Positions 49,880 to 61,307 of a DNA stretch of 64,000 bases are shown here, piece by piece. Positions within the stretch are counted from its first letter, which is position 1; each line of letters starts with the position of its first letter. Position numbers and translations under genes: made by a program. The notes under the pieces are model-generated. The model ran no database searches. It saw nothing but the letters and a program-made list of their open reading frames with translations, and was not told where the DNA came from. Source of the DNA: Clavelina lepadiformis (taxonomy: Eukaryota; Chordata; Ascidiacea; Aplousobranchia; Clavelinidae); contig NC_135245.1 in NCBI RefSeq assembly GCF_947623445.1, positions 20,467,501-20,531,500 on the forward strand. Direction: 5' to 3'.

Positions 49880-50525
49880 TTTCGGGTCTAAATTAACACT
49901 AAGTTAGTATAAATTTAACCACAACCTGTCATTTAAACGTTTACTATCAATAACAACTTAAAAGTTTACAATTAAACGTTTAAATGCCCAGGACTGGTTC
50001 ACCTTCCACAGTTTTCTTGGTCAGCGGGACCAAATTGTAACAAATGAGCTTGTTTACCGCTCCATTTTTTTTAAATTCTCGTGCTGTGTGCACTGTGCAG
50101 CCTCATTTTGCCGCCCCTTGCAGCCTGCCGCCCCTGGCGCAGAGCCAGAACCGCCAGGTGGCTGCTACGCCACTGGGTACCGGTACTTTTGTACAGCGGT
50201 TTCTGTTGCAAGTGCAATTTTTTGCCAATATTAAGACCTCGCTAAAGTTTACTTCAGGTCAAAAAATAGGTCAGCTCACTCTTTCCAGCTTTATCGGACA
50301 TTTGTTGATCAAAAAAGAACAAAAAGCGCTAAAATTGGCATCAAGTTTAAATTAAAGTTTTAAGTACATACTTTTCAAAATCTTGAAGTAATCATTTTAA
50401 AAGTACCGAGACCGACTTATGTTTCTTGAAAAACGTAATTTGGTACAGGGATTGGGTACTTTCACCGCCGGTATCGGTACTGAAAAAGTATCGCGATACA
50501 GTAACTCGGTACTAATCCACCTGTG

Positions 50526-52031
50526 CTACCAGCAAAAGTTTTACCATCGCTTACAAAGTCTTTGTTACGTGTTGTTATCTTCGTTTTGGCATGACGCCGT
50601 TGGTGGCGTTTTCTGCTTTCAATCATACCACTAGGCCGCGCTAAGATACAATTCTTGGCCACAGGAACAACTTCCTCGAAGCAAGTCGGGGTGTAGGCCT
50701 AGTTTTGAAGCCTCCCAAAAGGGAATGTTCAAGCCGCCGTCGCTGATGCAAAATACACTCTGTAGTCTGTAGTGGAACGAACAGTTTTTGTCGAAGAGCT
50801 ACGTTTCAGCGAGTTACGTCTTAATGCTCAACTATAGTAAGTGGCCTATGACAGCAGTTTGAAGAGGGTTATTACTATTAGTCGCCGTTCACATGAGAGA
50901 GGTTTTTCTGTGCACTCGAGAAATATTGATTGCTAGGCAATAAGTTTTCATATTAGATGCCACTATTCCACTGGATAAATTCGTGCGTTCAAAGCTATTT
51001 TTCACAAAACACAAATTAAGAAAACCCTAAATAGCTAAATCCAACTTCTTGCATCAAAATGAAGCTAACAGCTGATCTTTAACAGTGGGCGGCCCGAGGC
51101 AATTGCTTCCGCATTTCCGTTCATCTCACAAGTTGCGCGCATGTCTGTGTTTCAGCAAGTGCTATGCGACTGTAAAACATTTCAGCAGAAAGCTGCTAGT
51201 ATTGATGTGCTGGTCTTTGCGTCGTTCTCAACGTGACCGGTACACAGTGTTTAAAAGGACAGATACTTATAACATGGTGCGTATACTGATATAAGCAAGT
51301 TGGTTGCTTACAACACAGAATAATGGATTAGAACTGCGAGCAATAAGCCACAGCCATAGCTAATTAGGACTTGTTTATAAAAGAGTTCACCACAACCAAC
51401 TAGAAGCAGGCATGACGTATAATTGTCCAGTCGGGTGCAAACTGCAGTGAACGAGCGAACACGAACAACGGATTACTTTAGAAGACTGACACTGTATATA
51501 AACATAGCATGTGGTCGACCCTTTTGTTAGGAAGTAGCACAATTTATCAATCAACGATGTGTCAACTGACTGACGTAACACAGCATAAAATTGTAAGATA
51601 AAACCTGCAGAGTTTTTGAACAAGTCACAGCCGATACGTCGATTTCCAGCAGGGGCAGAAATGCTGTGAGCCTGTGACGCCTTCGCACGTTGTAAAAACA
51701 GTCCTCGTCTGAAAAATAATTGTTAATTTTATGAGCAGTTGAGGCAGCAAATGTCGAGTTTTAGTCGGTATCAAGTCAGGTGGGAGACTGCAGTAATTTG
51801 AACATTCTCTGGTTTATTGCGCGTCAGAGTCTAAGTAATTTTGCAAACATAGGGCCAGTAGGTCTTCATAATCATGATTCATTATGGAGTGAGCCCGGCC
51901 AATCAATCAATCATGTACATGCGCTAAACCCTCTTCTTCACTCTTCCAGAAGTGTCAACGATTTGAGTTGATTTAGTTCTGTTGTTAAGCCTGCCAGGTT
52001 GTGAGTAAGGCCGCCACAGATCAGCAGCAAG
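50526..52031. other. Intergenic DNA upstream of the fucosyltransferase
   Basis: AT-rich sequence with repeat-like patches (AGGCCTAGTTTTGAAGCCTCC near 50694; CAGTGGGCGGCCCGAGGC near 51083, possibly a solo hAT end). No ORF with recognisable content. Confidence 0.4.
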
Positions 52032-55000
52032 ATGCGGATGAAGGTATGGATTGTAATATACCTCAGATGGAGTTGCTGTTCGGTTCGCCCTCTACTGTGA
52101 CTGTTTTGTTTTCAGAAAAACGGCAACTGGCTTCCTGCCAGGCACCTGAAGACGAGGAGCATATGTTTCCTGCTCTCAGTTGCGGCCATCTTCGTCGTTT
52201 CTATGTCATTGTTCAAATGGCGATATAATGACGGTTTCTTGTCACTAAGAGACGTTTTTTTTAGGTCCAAAGACGAATTTCTAAGTAAGTCGAGTCTCAA
52301 CAGAGGTGCTGGCCTCGTTGTTGACTGATCAAACAAGATATGATAAGCAGGGCAACCAAAAGTCAATATGGTCAATTTTTTTTAACCTGCCCAGAATGTT
52401 ATCAAACAAGCACAAAACAAATTTCAGCTTTGTACGACGTGTGGTATAGAAGTTATTAGGTCAGATAAAGTCAAAATGTTACGTTAGGTCAAAATACGAT
52501 CAAATTGTTTCTTTAGGTCTTTTTTTTAGGTCAAAATCTATTAAACTTGTAATTTTGTAACCATTTTGTAATATTATTCTTCCGTTTTTCTCTTTTCTTG
52601 TACCGCAAACAATTCCAGTGCCGCAAATTTTACTTAGAACCAAAGCCACAAAGAGAGGGAAGGCTTTTCAGCGCGTTTGGTGACGTCACGATGTGACGGC
52701 ATTGCATTTGAAACTGCAAGTTGTCAATCTTAATACGCAAAAACGAAAAAAAGTCAATACTAGAAAAGCATTTTGTCATTTTTAAATGCAGCTTTAGATT
52801 AGAAAGTTGCTGTAGACAGTGTAGAGACTATCAGTATAGCGTTTTTCAAAATGAGGTCAAAATTTAAACGTTTTAGGTCAAAATAAGGTCAAAATTTAAA
52901 CTTTTTAGGTCAAAAAACTGGTTGCCCTAATGATAAGATATGATAAAACCAACAGCCGGCATGTGTCGTGGTGCTTGGACGATGGAAGCTTAGCGCGGCC
53001 ACTGGCCCCAACATGACATGTTTATTATGGAATTCCTTCATCACGTCGTCATAGTTTAATTTTATTTGAAGTGGGACCAAAGATTACTTATGACGTAACC
53101 ATAGTCACTTTTATGCTTGTGCAACATTATCACGTGATCGTTCTGCGTAGATTCGTCGAAACCCCTGATCCTGTTTTGGAACCCCCCATACCACGCCGGA
53201 AGTTGGCCCTACGTGCCCTCCACCCTCCTTTGCGGCGGCGGTTGTGATGTCACAGTGAATCGACGCTATTTAGAAAAAAGTGACGCTTTGGTGTTTTATA
53301 TGAAAGCGGCAGATTCGTTGGATTTACCAAGAAAAAGGTGAACGCGAATGAACTTGACTTCAGTCCATGCGGCAAGTTCAAGGTATGAGCGCTTTGAGTC
53401 TCTTACGTCACAGTTCAAAGTGAATTGTGTCCATCGCAGACGACCTGACCAGATGTTCGTGTGGTGGTCCCATGAGAGCCCCTTCACCGTGATGCATTAC
53501 TACAAGAAGTCGTTAGATGATTTCGATGGATACTTCAACGTCACAATGCACTACAGGAGTGACGCCGACATCACCGCTTCCTTCATCCCACACACGGCCC
53601 GGGACTGGTATCTCCATAGAGTTGGAAGGTTGGTCCAAGTTTCTGCCGAGTTTGTAATTTTCATTTTGAACTTATGAATATTTTGATTCTTTGCATTTTT
53701 TGCACCATCATGAAAACCAACCAATGATTGAATCAACAATTAAGGCGCGGTTCAGTCAAATGAAACACCTTTATTTCCTTTCTGTTGTTGCGTCCAGTTA
53801 TTTTGTAATTGTGCAGCAACCATAGATAGAGATTTGAAATTTTTTGACTTTTTATAAAATTTATCTCATCATCAGATGGTCGTGGTTTCGTCAAACTAGT
53901 TTTTGCAGCTTTCACGCCATATTTTAGAAATTATATTAAGCAGTGGTGGAGCTAGGATTTTATGCTTGGGAAGACAGTTACGTCATCGCTAGCTAATTAC
54001 GGAGAATTCCCATTCTTGCACCAAAGCAGTAGAAACACAGCGTGAATTTGATTTTTCGGGGCCATTTACCGTTCATTGGAGATTTTATTATGAACTCTTT
54101 TTATGTCTTAAAGCAAGTTATCTCTCGTTTCGAACGAATTCACGCGTCCGCCTCAAGTCTTGTATAAAGGCCGTTCTGTAGGATGACATTTGTTCACTGC
54201 GTTGCTTTCTAAGGAGATAGAATAAAAATCGGGAATGCATAGACACTAGGGATGTGCCGCGAGGAAGATTATTCTGGTTCGTGCGAACCCGAATATCATG
54301 AAGGTCGACACGAACGAATCCCGAATCTATTCGTATTGGAACCAAACAATAAAATTTCATCCAGAAGTTGTCAAGTCTTGCTTCTAAAATGACGTAATCG
54401 ATAAACAAATCGCTTTCTTTCAAAAAATAGTGTTTAAAAAGCGATCGAAAAAGCAAAATCGTTAGGAAAACGATCTTCATTGTAAGTACTGCTGACTCTA
54501 GTTTAGCAATATCGGGAAACTACATCATTATTTTCAACGAAAGTCAGTAAATTGATAAGTAATACTGTATTCGGGTTCGCCATTGTTGGTATTCGTGTTC
54601 GCCCGAATCTTCCATAAAGGCGATATTCGGCGAATCTATTCGGGTTTGGGTTCGTATCGGCCCATCCCTAATAGGCACCGACCCACGTTAGCACAAACGT
54701 CATTATTGCATCATTATTGCATCATTATGCAGCATTATTGCATCTTTATGCATTTTATGTATCGTTTTATTGCAAATCTGAAGTCCTGGATCAAATCCTA
54801 TCTAATATTAGTAAAAACGTCGGTTAACCGCTTAAAGGAATAAATCAGATTATGGCAAAAAGTTTTGTCTCAGTCGCTGCTTTCATTTAACTAACCGCGT
54901 ATCCTCGTGAGCAAAATTTTCCAACGATAAACATTTGTAAGTCACGTGTTTCGTGACACAATAACTCATTTTTCTTTTAAATTCGTTGCTGGTTTTCTTC

Positions 55001-58000
55001 CTGCAGAATAAATGACAAAATAATCGCAACGTGTCGTCATAAACGCCATTATCATCATTTGCCAAATCGCGTCCGCTTTTGTTTTGTCTGTTGCACTTCG
55101 CGTATGATGACGTCATAATTTGGCACCTTTGCAAATCGTCATACTGCACAGCGCGGTCAACCAAGTTTGATGGATCCCTGCGCACGCCACAAGGGAGTAG
55201 GGCCCTTGTTATTCTTAGCGGTATGCATTGCCACCCTTGTTGCTTAGTGTCCACATAAGCAGCAAAGACGCCTTTTGCGAAGAAAAAGTTAAGCTGCAGC
55301 CGAGGCCTTGTTAATATAAAGCATTCGTTTTAAAACAAGGTTGAACAACAGACCAAGCCAGACACTTTATTTAAATCCTCATTGTCATTGATAAACCAAC
55401 ATTTTATCCTGATTTTTGTTTTGTAAAGGACCTTAATTAAACAGCGCAGGTGCAACGACTTTCATTAGAATTCAAAATGCACCAAACTTAAATATTAATG
55501 ATTAATCAACGCTGCGATGTTAAGTTACGTTCAATGACAGCCAAAGCGATTTTCAATTATGTCGACAGTCAATGATTTTTACCAACATGTCAAACAGACT
55601 TTATATCGATTAGTTTGTAAATGAATTTTTTTGATTTTGTTGTTATAACCATAAAGACATGTCCATTGTGCTCGTCGCACGAGCGCCATTTCAACCGATC
55701 CGACAAAATGTTTTAACCGCACTCGGTTGCTATCTCCATTGTATTACCTCGGGTCATATACGGTCTGTTCCGGCCCTGATAGTTTTGTTTTTGTAAGGCT
55801 TATACGCCGGTCTATATGGAACATATGGGTTTATCTTGTAGTGAAGTTTGTGTGACTTTGTTTGTGTTTTGTAGAGTACGCAATCGTCTGTTCACGGTGA
55901 AGCTTATTTATAGAGCAGACCGCTAAAACGCATATAACGGGTAATCACATAAAAATATCGGACAAAATTGGTGTGCAATATCAGTAAGCTACTTGATATA
56001 AATACTTGAAGTAGCTACTTGATATAAATATAGTAAGCTACTGATAATATAAATGAAAGCTACTGATACGATTATCCAAACTCGTCTGTATCTAAATATC
56101 CTTTAAATAACTTATAAGCCTGTTGCTCATGGACACTTATTTCTAGTGGCACACTATAGCACGTAAAATGGCATTTACACCACAGCTTGGGTGTATGCAA
56201 AGTTGAGTAAAAATAAATGATGATTAAAGCGACCTTGACGTTAGATTGTTGAAGACGTCGATGGTTCAAGAATAACGTCATCATTTTGGCGGAATCTGAG
56301 ATCACCTTTTTGGCTGAAACATGTTGTAGTTTTTCATATTTTATGAAAGCAATTTTCCAAAATTTTACCACTGGCACACTCTCCAAATGCGGTTTGAGCA
56401 ACATGCGTCGCACTGACCTAGTTTTTCAAAGGTGTTTTCCCACTACTCTATGAGGTCATAATTTCATGTTGCATTGTTACGTTCCGATGTAATATTGTTC
56501 TTTGACATTGGCCGAATAGTGACAAGTGTTTCGTAAGAAGAGAATTGCAGTTTATATTTACGAGTGTTAATTCAGTTCCAATACGCCATGAACCCTTAAT
56601 CTAATTGTGCGAAACTAAACCACTGCATCACAGACCACTGATCATCAAGATATTTTTTGATTTTGTGGTTTCCTCTTCACGCGCTCAAGACGTGGCGGTT
56701 TGTTCATCTTAAGATTGTGAAGAGCACTTGAGCGGTTTAAGGGGCAGAGCTCTCCACAAACGCGCCTTATCCTGTTGTTCGCGAGCGGTCCATGGGCCTG
56801 TTAAGATGTGGAGAGAAAATTAATAAAAACCGCGCTTGAGCACGAACTGCAAGATTAAACTTTATTCTTTACATAGACATCTTTCACCAAAGTTATTGGT
56901 CGCGCATTCCCTTGCAAAAAAAAAGAGCAAAATGCGGACAAATTTTACAGTTAAAGATATTTTTGCTTCAACTGTAAGGTTTGCGCTACATATCACTGGA
57001 CGCTGGTATCGGAAGTCTATGAAACTAAGCCTTGGAATCTGCCAACGCTTAGAACGCGTCGGAAACGTTTATGTTCTACAGATTCTCGAAATTATTTCAA
57101 ATGCCGGTCAAGCATACGCGATGACTTCAAAATATATGCTAAAAAATCTTCTCATTACGTCACAGGAAGGCTGAGTCAACGTTGGAAGAGTTGCCATTGG
57201 TTACCAGCGAGAAAGAGTTTGAGAGGATGTTTGATGAACTGATGAAGGTATCTGGACACTTCGTATGTTTTCTACGTCACAGACATGGCTCTGTGAGCTC
57301 ATCTGTTTAAAGCGGCCCGATATCATATCAATTATTCATCGATCGTCACGTTCAACTTGTTCCCGTCCTCCGTTTGTGACGAAACAATTGAAGCCATTTC
57401 CGGCGCCTTATTTTGTGTGACTTGCACTTTCAATTTTTTGACGTCATAACTAGTTGAGGCTGCGTCATTCAGGTGAAGTCAGGCGGAACGTCCTGGGTCG
57501 CCAGCGACTGCAATGATGTTGCCGGCGCCACCAAGCGGCTACAGCTGGTTAATGAAATTGAAAAGAAAGGAAATTACGTCATCGATCGCTACGGAAGGTG
57601 CGGAATAAGAGAGATTCCCCTAAATGGTTCCATACTTTATGATTTGTTGCGAACCTACAGGTATGCTCCGCGCCAATGAGGTGGAATGCTTGAAAGCAAC
57701 CAAGTTCTTGTGACAATTTGTTTTTAACTTTCCAGATTTTACCTCGCGTTCGAAAATGCGCAATCGTGCAAAGATTACATATCAGAGAAGTTCTGGTACA
57801 ACGCTCTCTATACAGGGGCTGTCCCCATCGTGTGGGGTCCAACCAAGGCCGACGTCGAAAGAGTGGCGCCCCCTAATTCCTTTATACACGTCGATGATTT
57901 CGATGGAGATTGGACACGCCTGGCCAACTATCTGCGAAGTCTCGAAGCAGACGTGGATGCATACAAGGAATACTTCCGGTGAGATGCTCTGTGACGTATT

Positions 58001-58294
58001 TTGCATGAGTCTGATTCGAAAAGTCCGCTTCATTGTGAGGTAATTATTACGCCATAATGTCGTAGATGGTGGACAATGAAGGGTTTTTTCCCCATCTACA
58101 AACTAAGACAACCTGATGACGTCAGAGATATTGTGACGGACAACGCGTGCCACTTCGAAACTAACGGGATGTGTCACTTGTGCAAGAAGCTCAACGAGAA
58201 TCGACACAAGAAGAGTTACAAGGTCGTTAGGAGTCTTAGCGATCATTTCTATGGACCGGAGATCTTTCGCTGCTTCAAACCAAATATTTGTTGA
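52032..58294 (+). CDS. Alpha-1,3-fucosyltransferase, GT10 family
   Basis: Eight coding exons join in phase: 52032-52043, 52116-52284, 53151-53337, 53440-53628, 57166-57247, 57473-57660, 57736-57978 and 58066-58294, for about 432 residues. It is a type II Golgi membrane protein: short basic tail, signal anchor CFLLSVAAIFVVSMSLF (about 23-39), stem, then the GT10 catalytic domain. Landmarks are ILFWNPPYHAGSW, FVWWSHESPF, GYFNVTMHYRSDADI, VIDRYGRCG and the family signature FYLAFENAQSCKDYISEKFW followed by NALYTGAVPIVWG. The enzyme transfers fucose from GDP-fucose to GlcNAc on glycans. The first exon is only four codons (MRMK); an internal Met near residue 35 is a weaker alternative start. Intron 2 and the 3.5-kb intron 4 hold hAT-type MITEs. 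The subtype (FUT4/7/9-like or arthropod-like) cannot be assigned by eye. Confidence 0.92.
52348..52929. mobile_element. hAT-type MITE with repeated AGGTCA words, in fucosyltransferase intron 2
   Basis: The ends CAGGGCAACCA and the complement of TAGGGCAACCA are inverted with one mismatch, and a perfect 8-bp target duplication ATGATAAG flanks them (52340-52347 and 52930-52937). The interior has at least seven AGGTCA words, most within TTTTAGGTCAAAAT, clustered at about 52460-52545 and 52850-52915. No transposase. Confidence 0.85.
53941..53960 (+). mobile_element. Solo hAT-like end
   Basis: CAGTGGTGGAGCTAGG at 53941 resembles a hAT terminus, but no matching right end or target duplication was found in the intron. 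Confidence 0.3.
54247..54670. mobile_element. hAT-like MITE (424 bp) in fucosyltransferase intron 4
   Basis: Ends TAGGGATGTGCCG and the complement of TAGGGATGGGCCG; subterminal CGAACCCGAATA-type words at both sides (GCGAACCCGAATATC left, CGAATCTATTCGGGTTTGGG right). Target duplication ATAGACAC / ATAGGCAC, seven of eight identical. No coding capacity. Confidence 0.75.
54701..54758 (+). repeat. Short tandem repeat, TTATTGCATCA unit
   Basis: About five imperfect copies of an 11-base unit (CATTATTGCAT, with TTATGCA variants), directly after the MITE in intron 4. Confidence 0.75.
55980..56066 (+). repeat. Minisatellite, AAGCTACTTGATATAAATA unit
   Basis: Three to four imperfect copies of a unit of about 20-30 bases containing AGTAAGCTACTTGATATAAA, in intron 4 of the fucosyltransferase gene. 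Confidence 0.75.
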
Positions 58295-61200
58295 CGCGGT
58301 TGAGACAGTGACGTCACATGAAGTGTTCAATTTCCGCCAGAGCAGTGGATTGTGATTATATTTTGCTGGTTGTCCACCGGTACTGTAGTAATGAAGTCAG
58401 TGTTGACAACTCCTCGAAAAAACAGGTTTCTTTCGGTGTTCCTTTCTGTCTATAACCCTGCGCTTTCTTTCGTGTCGTCTACGTCATCATCCTGGTGGTA
58501 GACCCATTTTTATATTTACCATGTGTTGTCCGGGCAACAATTTTTCCTTCTAAAAATGCATTAAGTCATATTCTTTGAAAAATTTCATATTTTTTTAAAT
58601 CCTTTCGTAACAGTTTTCAACGATTAGATCAGCTGAAATTTCTGTTCAATGAAGATTGTTTGACAATTGGATTTATGCCGGGAAAGTGCATTCAAATGCT
58701 TCTTACATTTTAATTCTTCACCGTCGTTGTTTTTGTAGAAGTCTAACTGCTAATGTGAATTTCGCCCCATTTATGTGATTTATCCGCTACAGCGTGCAAT
58801 TAAGATTTCATTATGCTGAGCTGCTGAAATTATTGACACTTGCCAAAGGCGCCGCCACAGTATGGCGCCAACTCCTTGCAGATTGGTCAAACAAGAATGA
58901 ATACGCTCATAAATAACATGTAGCCTACGCAATTGTGACTAGAACACTTTTTACTTTATCTTTGCACGTCGTAGAGAGTCGGGCTGGCTGAGATTGCAAA
59001 CCGCTCGTTTTTGTTTGTAGCGCTTGCTAAGTTGCTATTGCTTCCGTGATTAACCAATAAAGTTGCTTTCATCGATCGGACTGTGCAAGGCGGGAGACCA
59101 GCAAGGCGCTTTAAAGATGTTTTGGTGTCTGGTTGAAAATGAACCAGCGCCTCTAGTCATGTTAAGGAGTCTGTACGACATCGGCCATATTCGAGGGCGA
59201 CTTGTAACCGTTTATTAATATTACTCTTTGGCTATGTTTTGATTTAAGACCAACTTGTTTCTAGATCGCCTCTCACTTTGATATGCAATAGATTTATAGA
59301 TGTCTATGGCATTTTTGTCCTCGAACCCTGGCCACATTTGCCCGTCTGATTTGTGGAAATTATTTTCATAACTTCTAATATGTTTGCGACCACTTGCGTC
59401 CGTACACCCCCCCCCCTCCCCCAATCAAAGGCAAAATGGGCGAGTGTTGAGGTAATGACTCTTGATCCTGCCGAAGAGTAACATGAATTAACTGTTCACA
59501 ATGCACGTGACATGCTGTGCTGGAATAAATAGAAATTTCAATGAAGTTGTTTGAATTGAATGGTAGGCTTGGTAGCCATTCGTCTGGCTGCAACAGTGTC
59601 AGAATGCAATGGAATGAATCTTCCATACGTCCGCATATTTACCATACTTGCTGATTTTAACTGTTTTTTTATGACCCTGACGGGAAAGTACGGCAGTTTT
59701 TGGAGGGGAATCGTGCGTGCTAATACTGCAACATGCCAATTTTGGTTCTAGTGCAGAAGTTTGCAACCACAAGATGCTGTTGCGTCCTAGCCCCTAGCTA
59801 CCCAAATTATGACGTCATGTGGTTGTTCAATTCATGACTTTTGCACTAGACCTCAAATTTTGGTGTGATGACGTCCGCTGGACCATCAGCAGTTCTATAT
59901 TTACTGTATTATGAATCGGAGTGATGACGGAAACGTTCACCATGCAAGTATCTCACTTTCCACTATAGTAGGCTGTATTTGTAGGTTGTTTTACTAGATG
60001 CAGAATTCCGGTTATTATTAGGGTGCTTGGTACGGTACTAGGCTAGGATGTTCTGCAGCCTGCCATAGTGGATACATGGCAACTGCACCCTCGAGAAATT
60101 TTAATACCGGTGATGTGCTTGGTCTAGGTGCAGCCTTGTGTCAACTTTAGGAAAAGGTGCATTTACTTTTGCTTTTTTTGTCTTTGTTAGTGAACACAGT
60201 GTTGCCCGTTTTTATATATCGCACGTGTGCTGCCAAAATTGGGGGTCCGCAGTGTTTTTTGAGCAGGTATTGCAAAATGTACCTAGTGCATCGTTTTGAA
60301 TTGCCACTCTGCATCCCTTCAGAATCCAGCTCTTGTTGAAAAGTGCCGAAAATTTTCCAGTTTAGGATAATTCACAATAAACAAACAGCTGAACTAGGCA
60401 AATTTTGTTGTTTAAACATTAATTTATCGTAAATGAACAAAGAATTACATAACACTTCATTACATGCTGTCACAAAAAAATTTTTTTCTCTGAAGGCACC
60501 ATGTCTCATAAAACGTATGTTGTCTGGATGCAAGCAGTAAAATCATTTTATCCTTCATCAATGATTAATTAACATTGGTTCCATCAGCATCACATTTGGC
60601 TTAAACCTATATGGCACTTAACTTAGCAACAACAGGTTAATTGGGAGGATTTTCTAAGTTTGTGGTGACTGTGTTTTCATCTTTTGTATCATGATATTCC
60701 ACCCAGGCCAGATGCTGGGGCATGAATCGAACAGCCATTGCGTTGTGCTGCCATCCAAAACCATGTATTGCATCATGAGAACCTCTACACCCACTGATAA
60801 TTAATAAACAAAGAAAAGTTGGTTGCTTAAACACCAATTTATGATAAATAAACTTCAGTGCACACCATCACGCCAAAATTTGTGTTTTCGCACGCACAAT
60901 TTCTTATTAAAACCTGCCGTACTTTCCTGTCGCGTGCATTAGGAGACTGAAGCTTGAAGGAATTGGAATGAGTAGAATTAATACGGCTTAGTGCTCATGG
61001 TTCATATGCACCGGTGGCACAAGCATGGGGATCCCCCCTCCCTAACTCGGGATCCGTGTGTGACGTCATAGTCCAGTATTTTGTACCTGCTGCTTTCTTG
61101 TATATTCTAGTATAAATTGTTTTATAATGTGTATGTTGATGTCTATAATATCTATGTTGCAACAACAATTAAATTGACGGATGCAATACATGATGACACG

Positions 61201-61307
61201 TCTTTCTGAGCTTTGTTAGGGCAACATTTGGAATTTTGCCTATGGGCTGATTACGCACTTTGCTCGAATCAATCATCAAACATAAGTGAAGTCTCTTTTA
61301 TAAAACT
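58295..61307. other. Fucosyltransferase 3' UTR and repeat-rich spacer
   Basis: No gene could be supported in about 3 kb. It includes a poly-C tract (near 59406), a repeat related to the LIPT1 intron (59758-59835), and a pair of facing GGAAAGTACGGCAG ends described separately. Confidence 0.4.
59675..60940. mobile_element. Possible 1.26-kb element with inverted GGAAAGTACGGCAG ends
   Basis: GACGGGAAAGTACGGCAGTTTT at about 59678 faces its complement (AAAACCTGCCGTACTTTCCTG) at about 60911, each followed inward by GTGCGTGC. A third copy of the end lies near 36263. The inner right part (about 60800-60895) matches the inside of the 201-bp MITE at 8848-9048. Exact termini and target duplication could not be fixed. 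Confidence 0.45.

Larger units (their letters stand above)
46900..50175 (-). mobile_element. hAT transposon with ZMYM1-like transposase
   Basis: Terminal repeats CAGTGGCGTAGGAGCA (left) and the complement of CAGTGGCGTAGCAGCC (right) are flanked by a perfect 8-bp target duplication GGTACCGG at 46892-46899 and 50176-50183. The element is about 3.28 kb including a 548-bp inner insertion and lies inside a smaller hAT-like repeat. Coding content runs on the minus strand from about 49879 to 47138. Because the target duplication is intact, the insertion looks fairly recent, while the coding region is already interrupted. Confidence 0.9.
46857..50525. mobile_element. Outer hAT-like MITE, split by a later hAT insertion
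   Basis: The left end CAGAGGTG at 46857 and right end CACCTGTG at 50518-50525 are inverted with one mismatch. Both ends carry CGGTAC-rich subterminal sequence (TCGGTACTTTG and TCGGTACCGG at left; GTACCGGTAC, GGTATCGGTAC and ACTCGGTAC at right). Flanking 8-mers are CCATCAGC and CTACCAGC, six of eight identical, so the target duplication is only probable. Once the inner element and one copy of its duplication are removed, about 385 bases remain. Confidence 0.55.

Noticed and set aside
54883-55254. 123-codon minus-strand ORF in fucosyltransferase intron 4
   Set aside because: It starts from GTG, has no recognisable domain and lies in repeat-bearing intron sequence.
56072-57174. ORFs of about 112 codons on both strands in intron 4
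   Set aside because: Opposite-strand ORFs of similar length without domain content; the plus-strand one overlaps the acceptor of exon 5.
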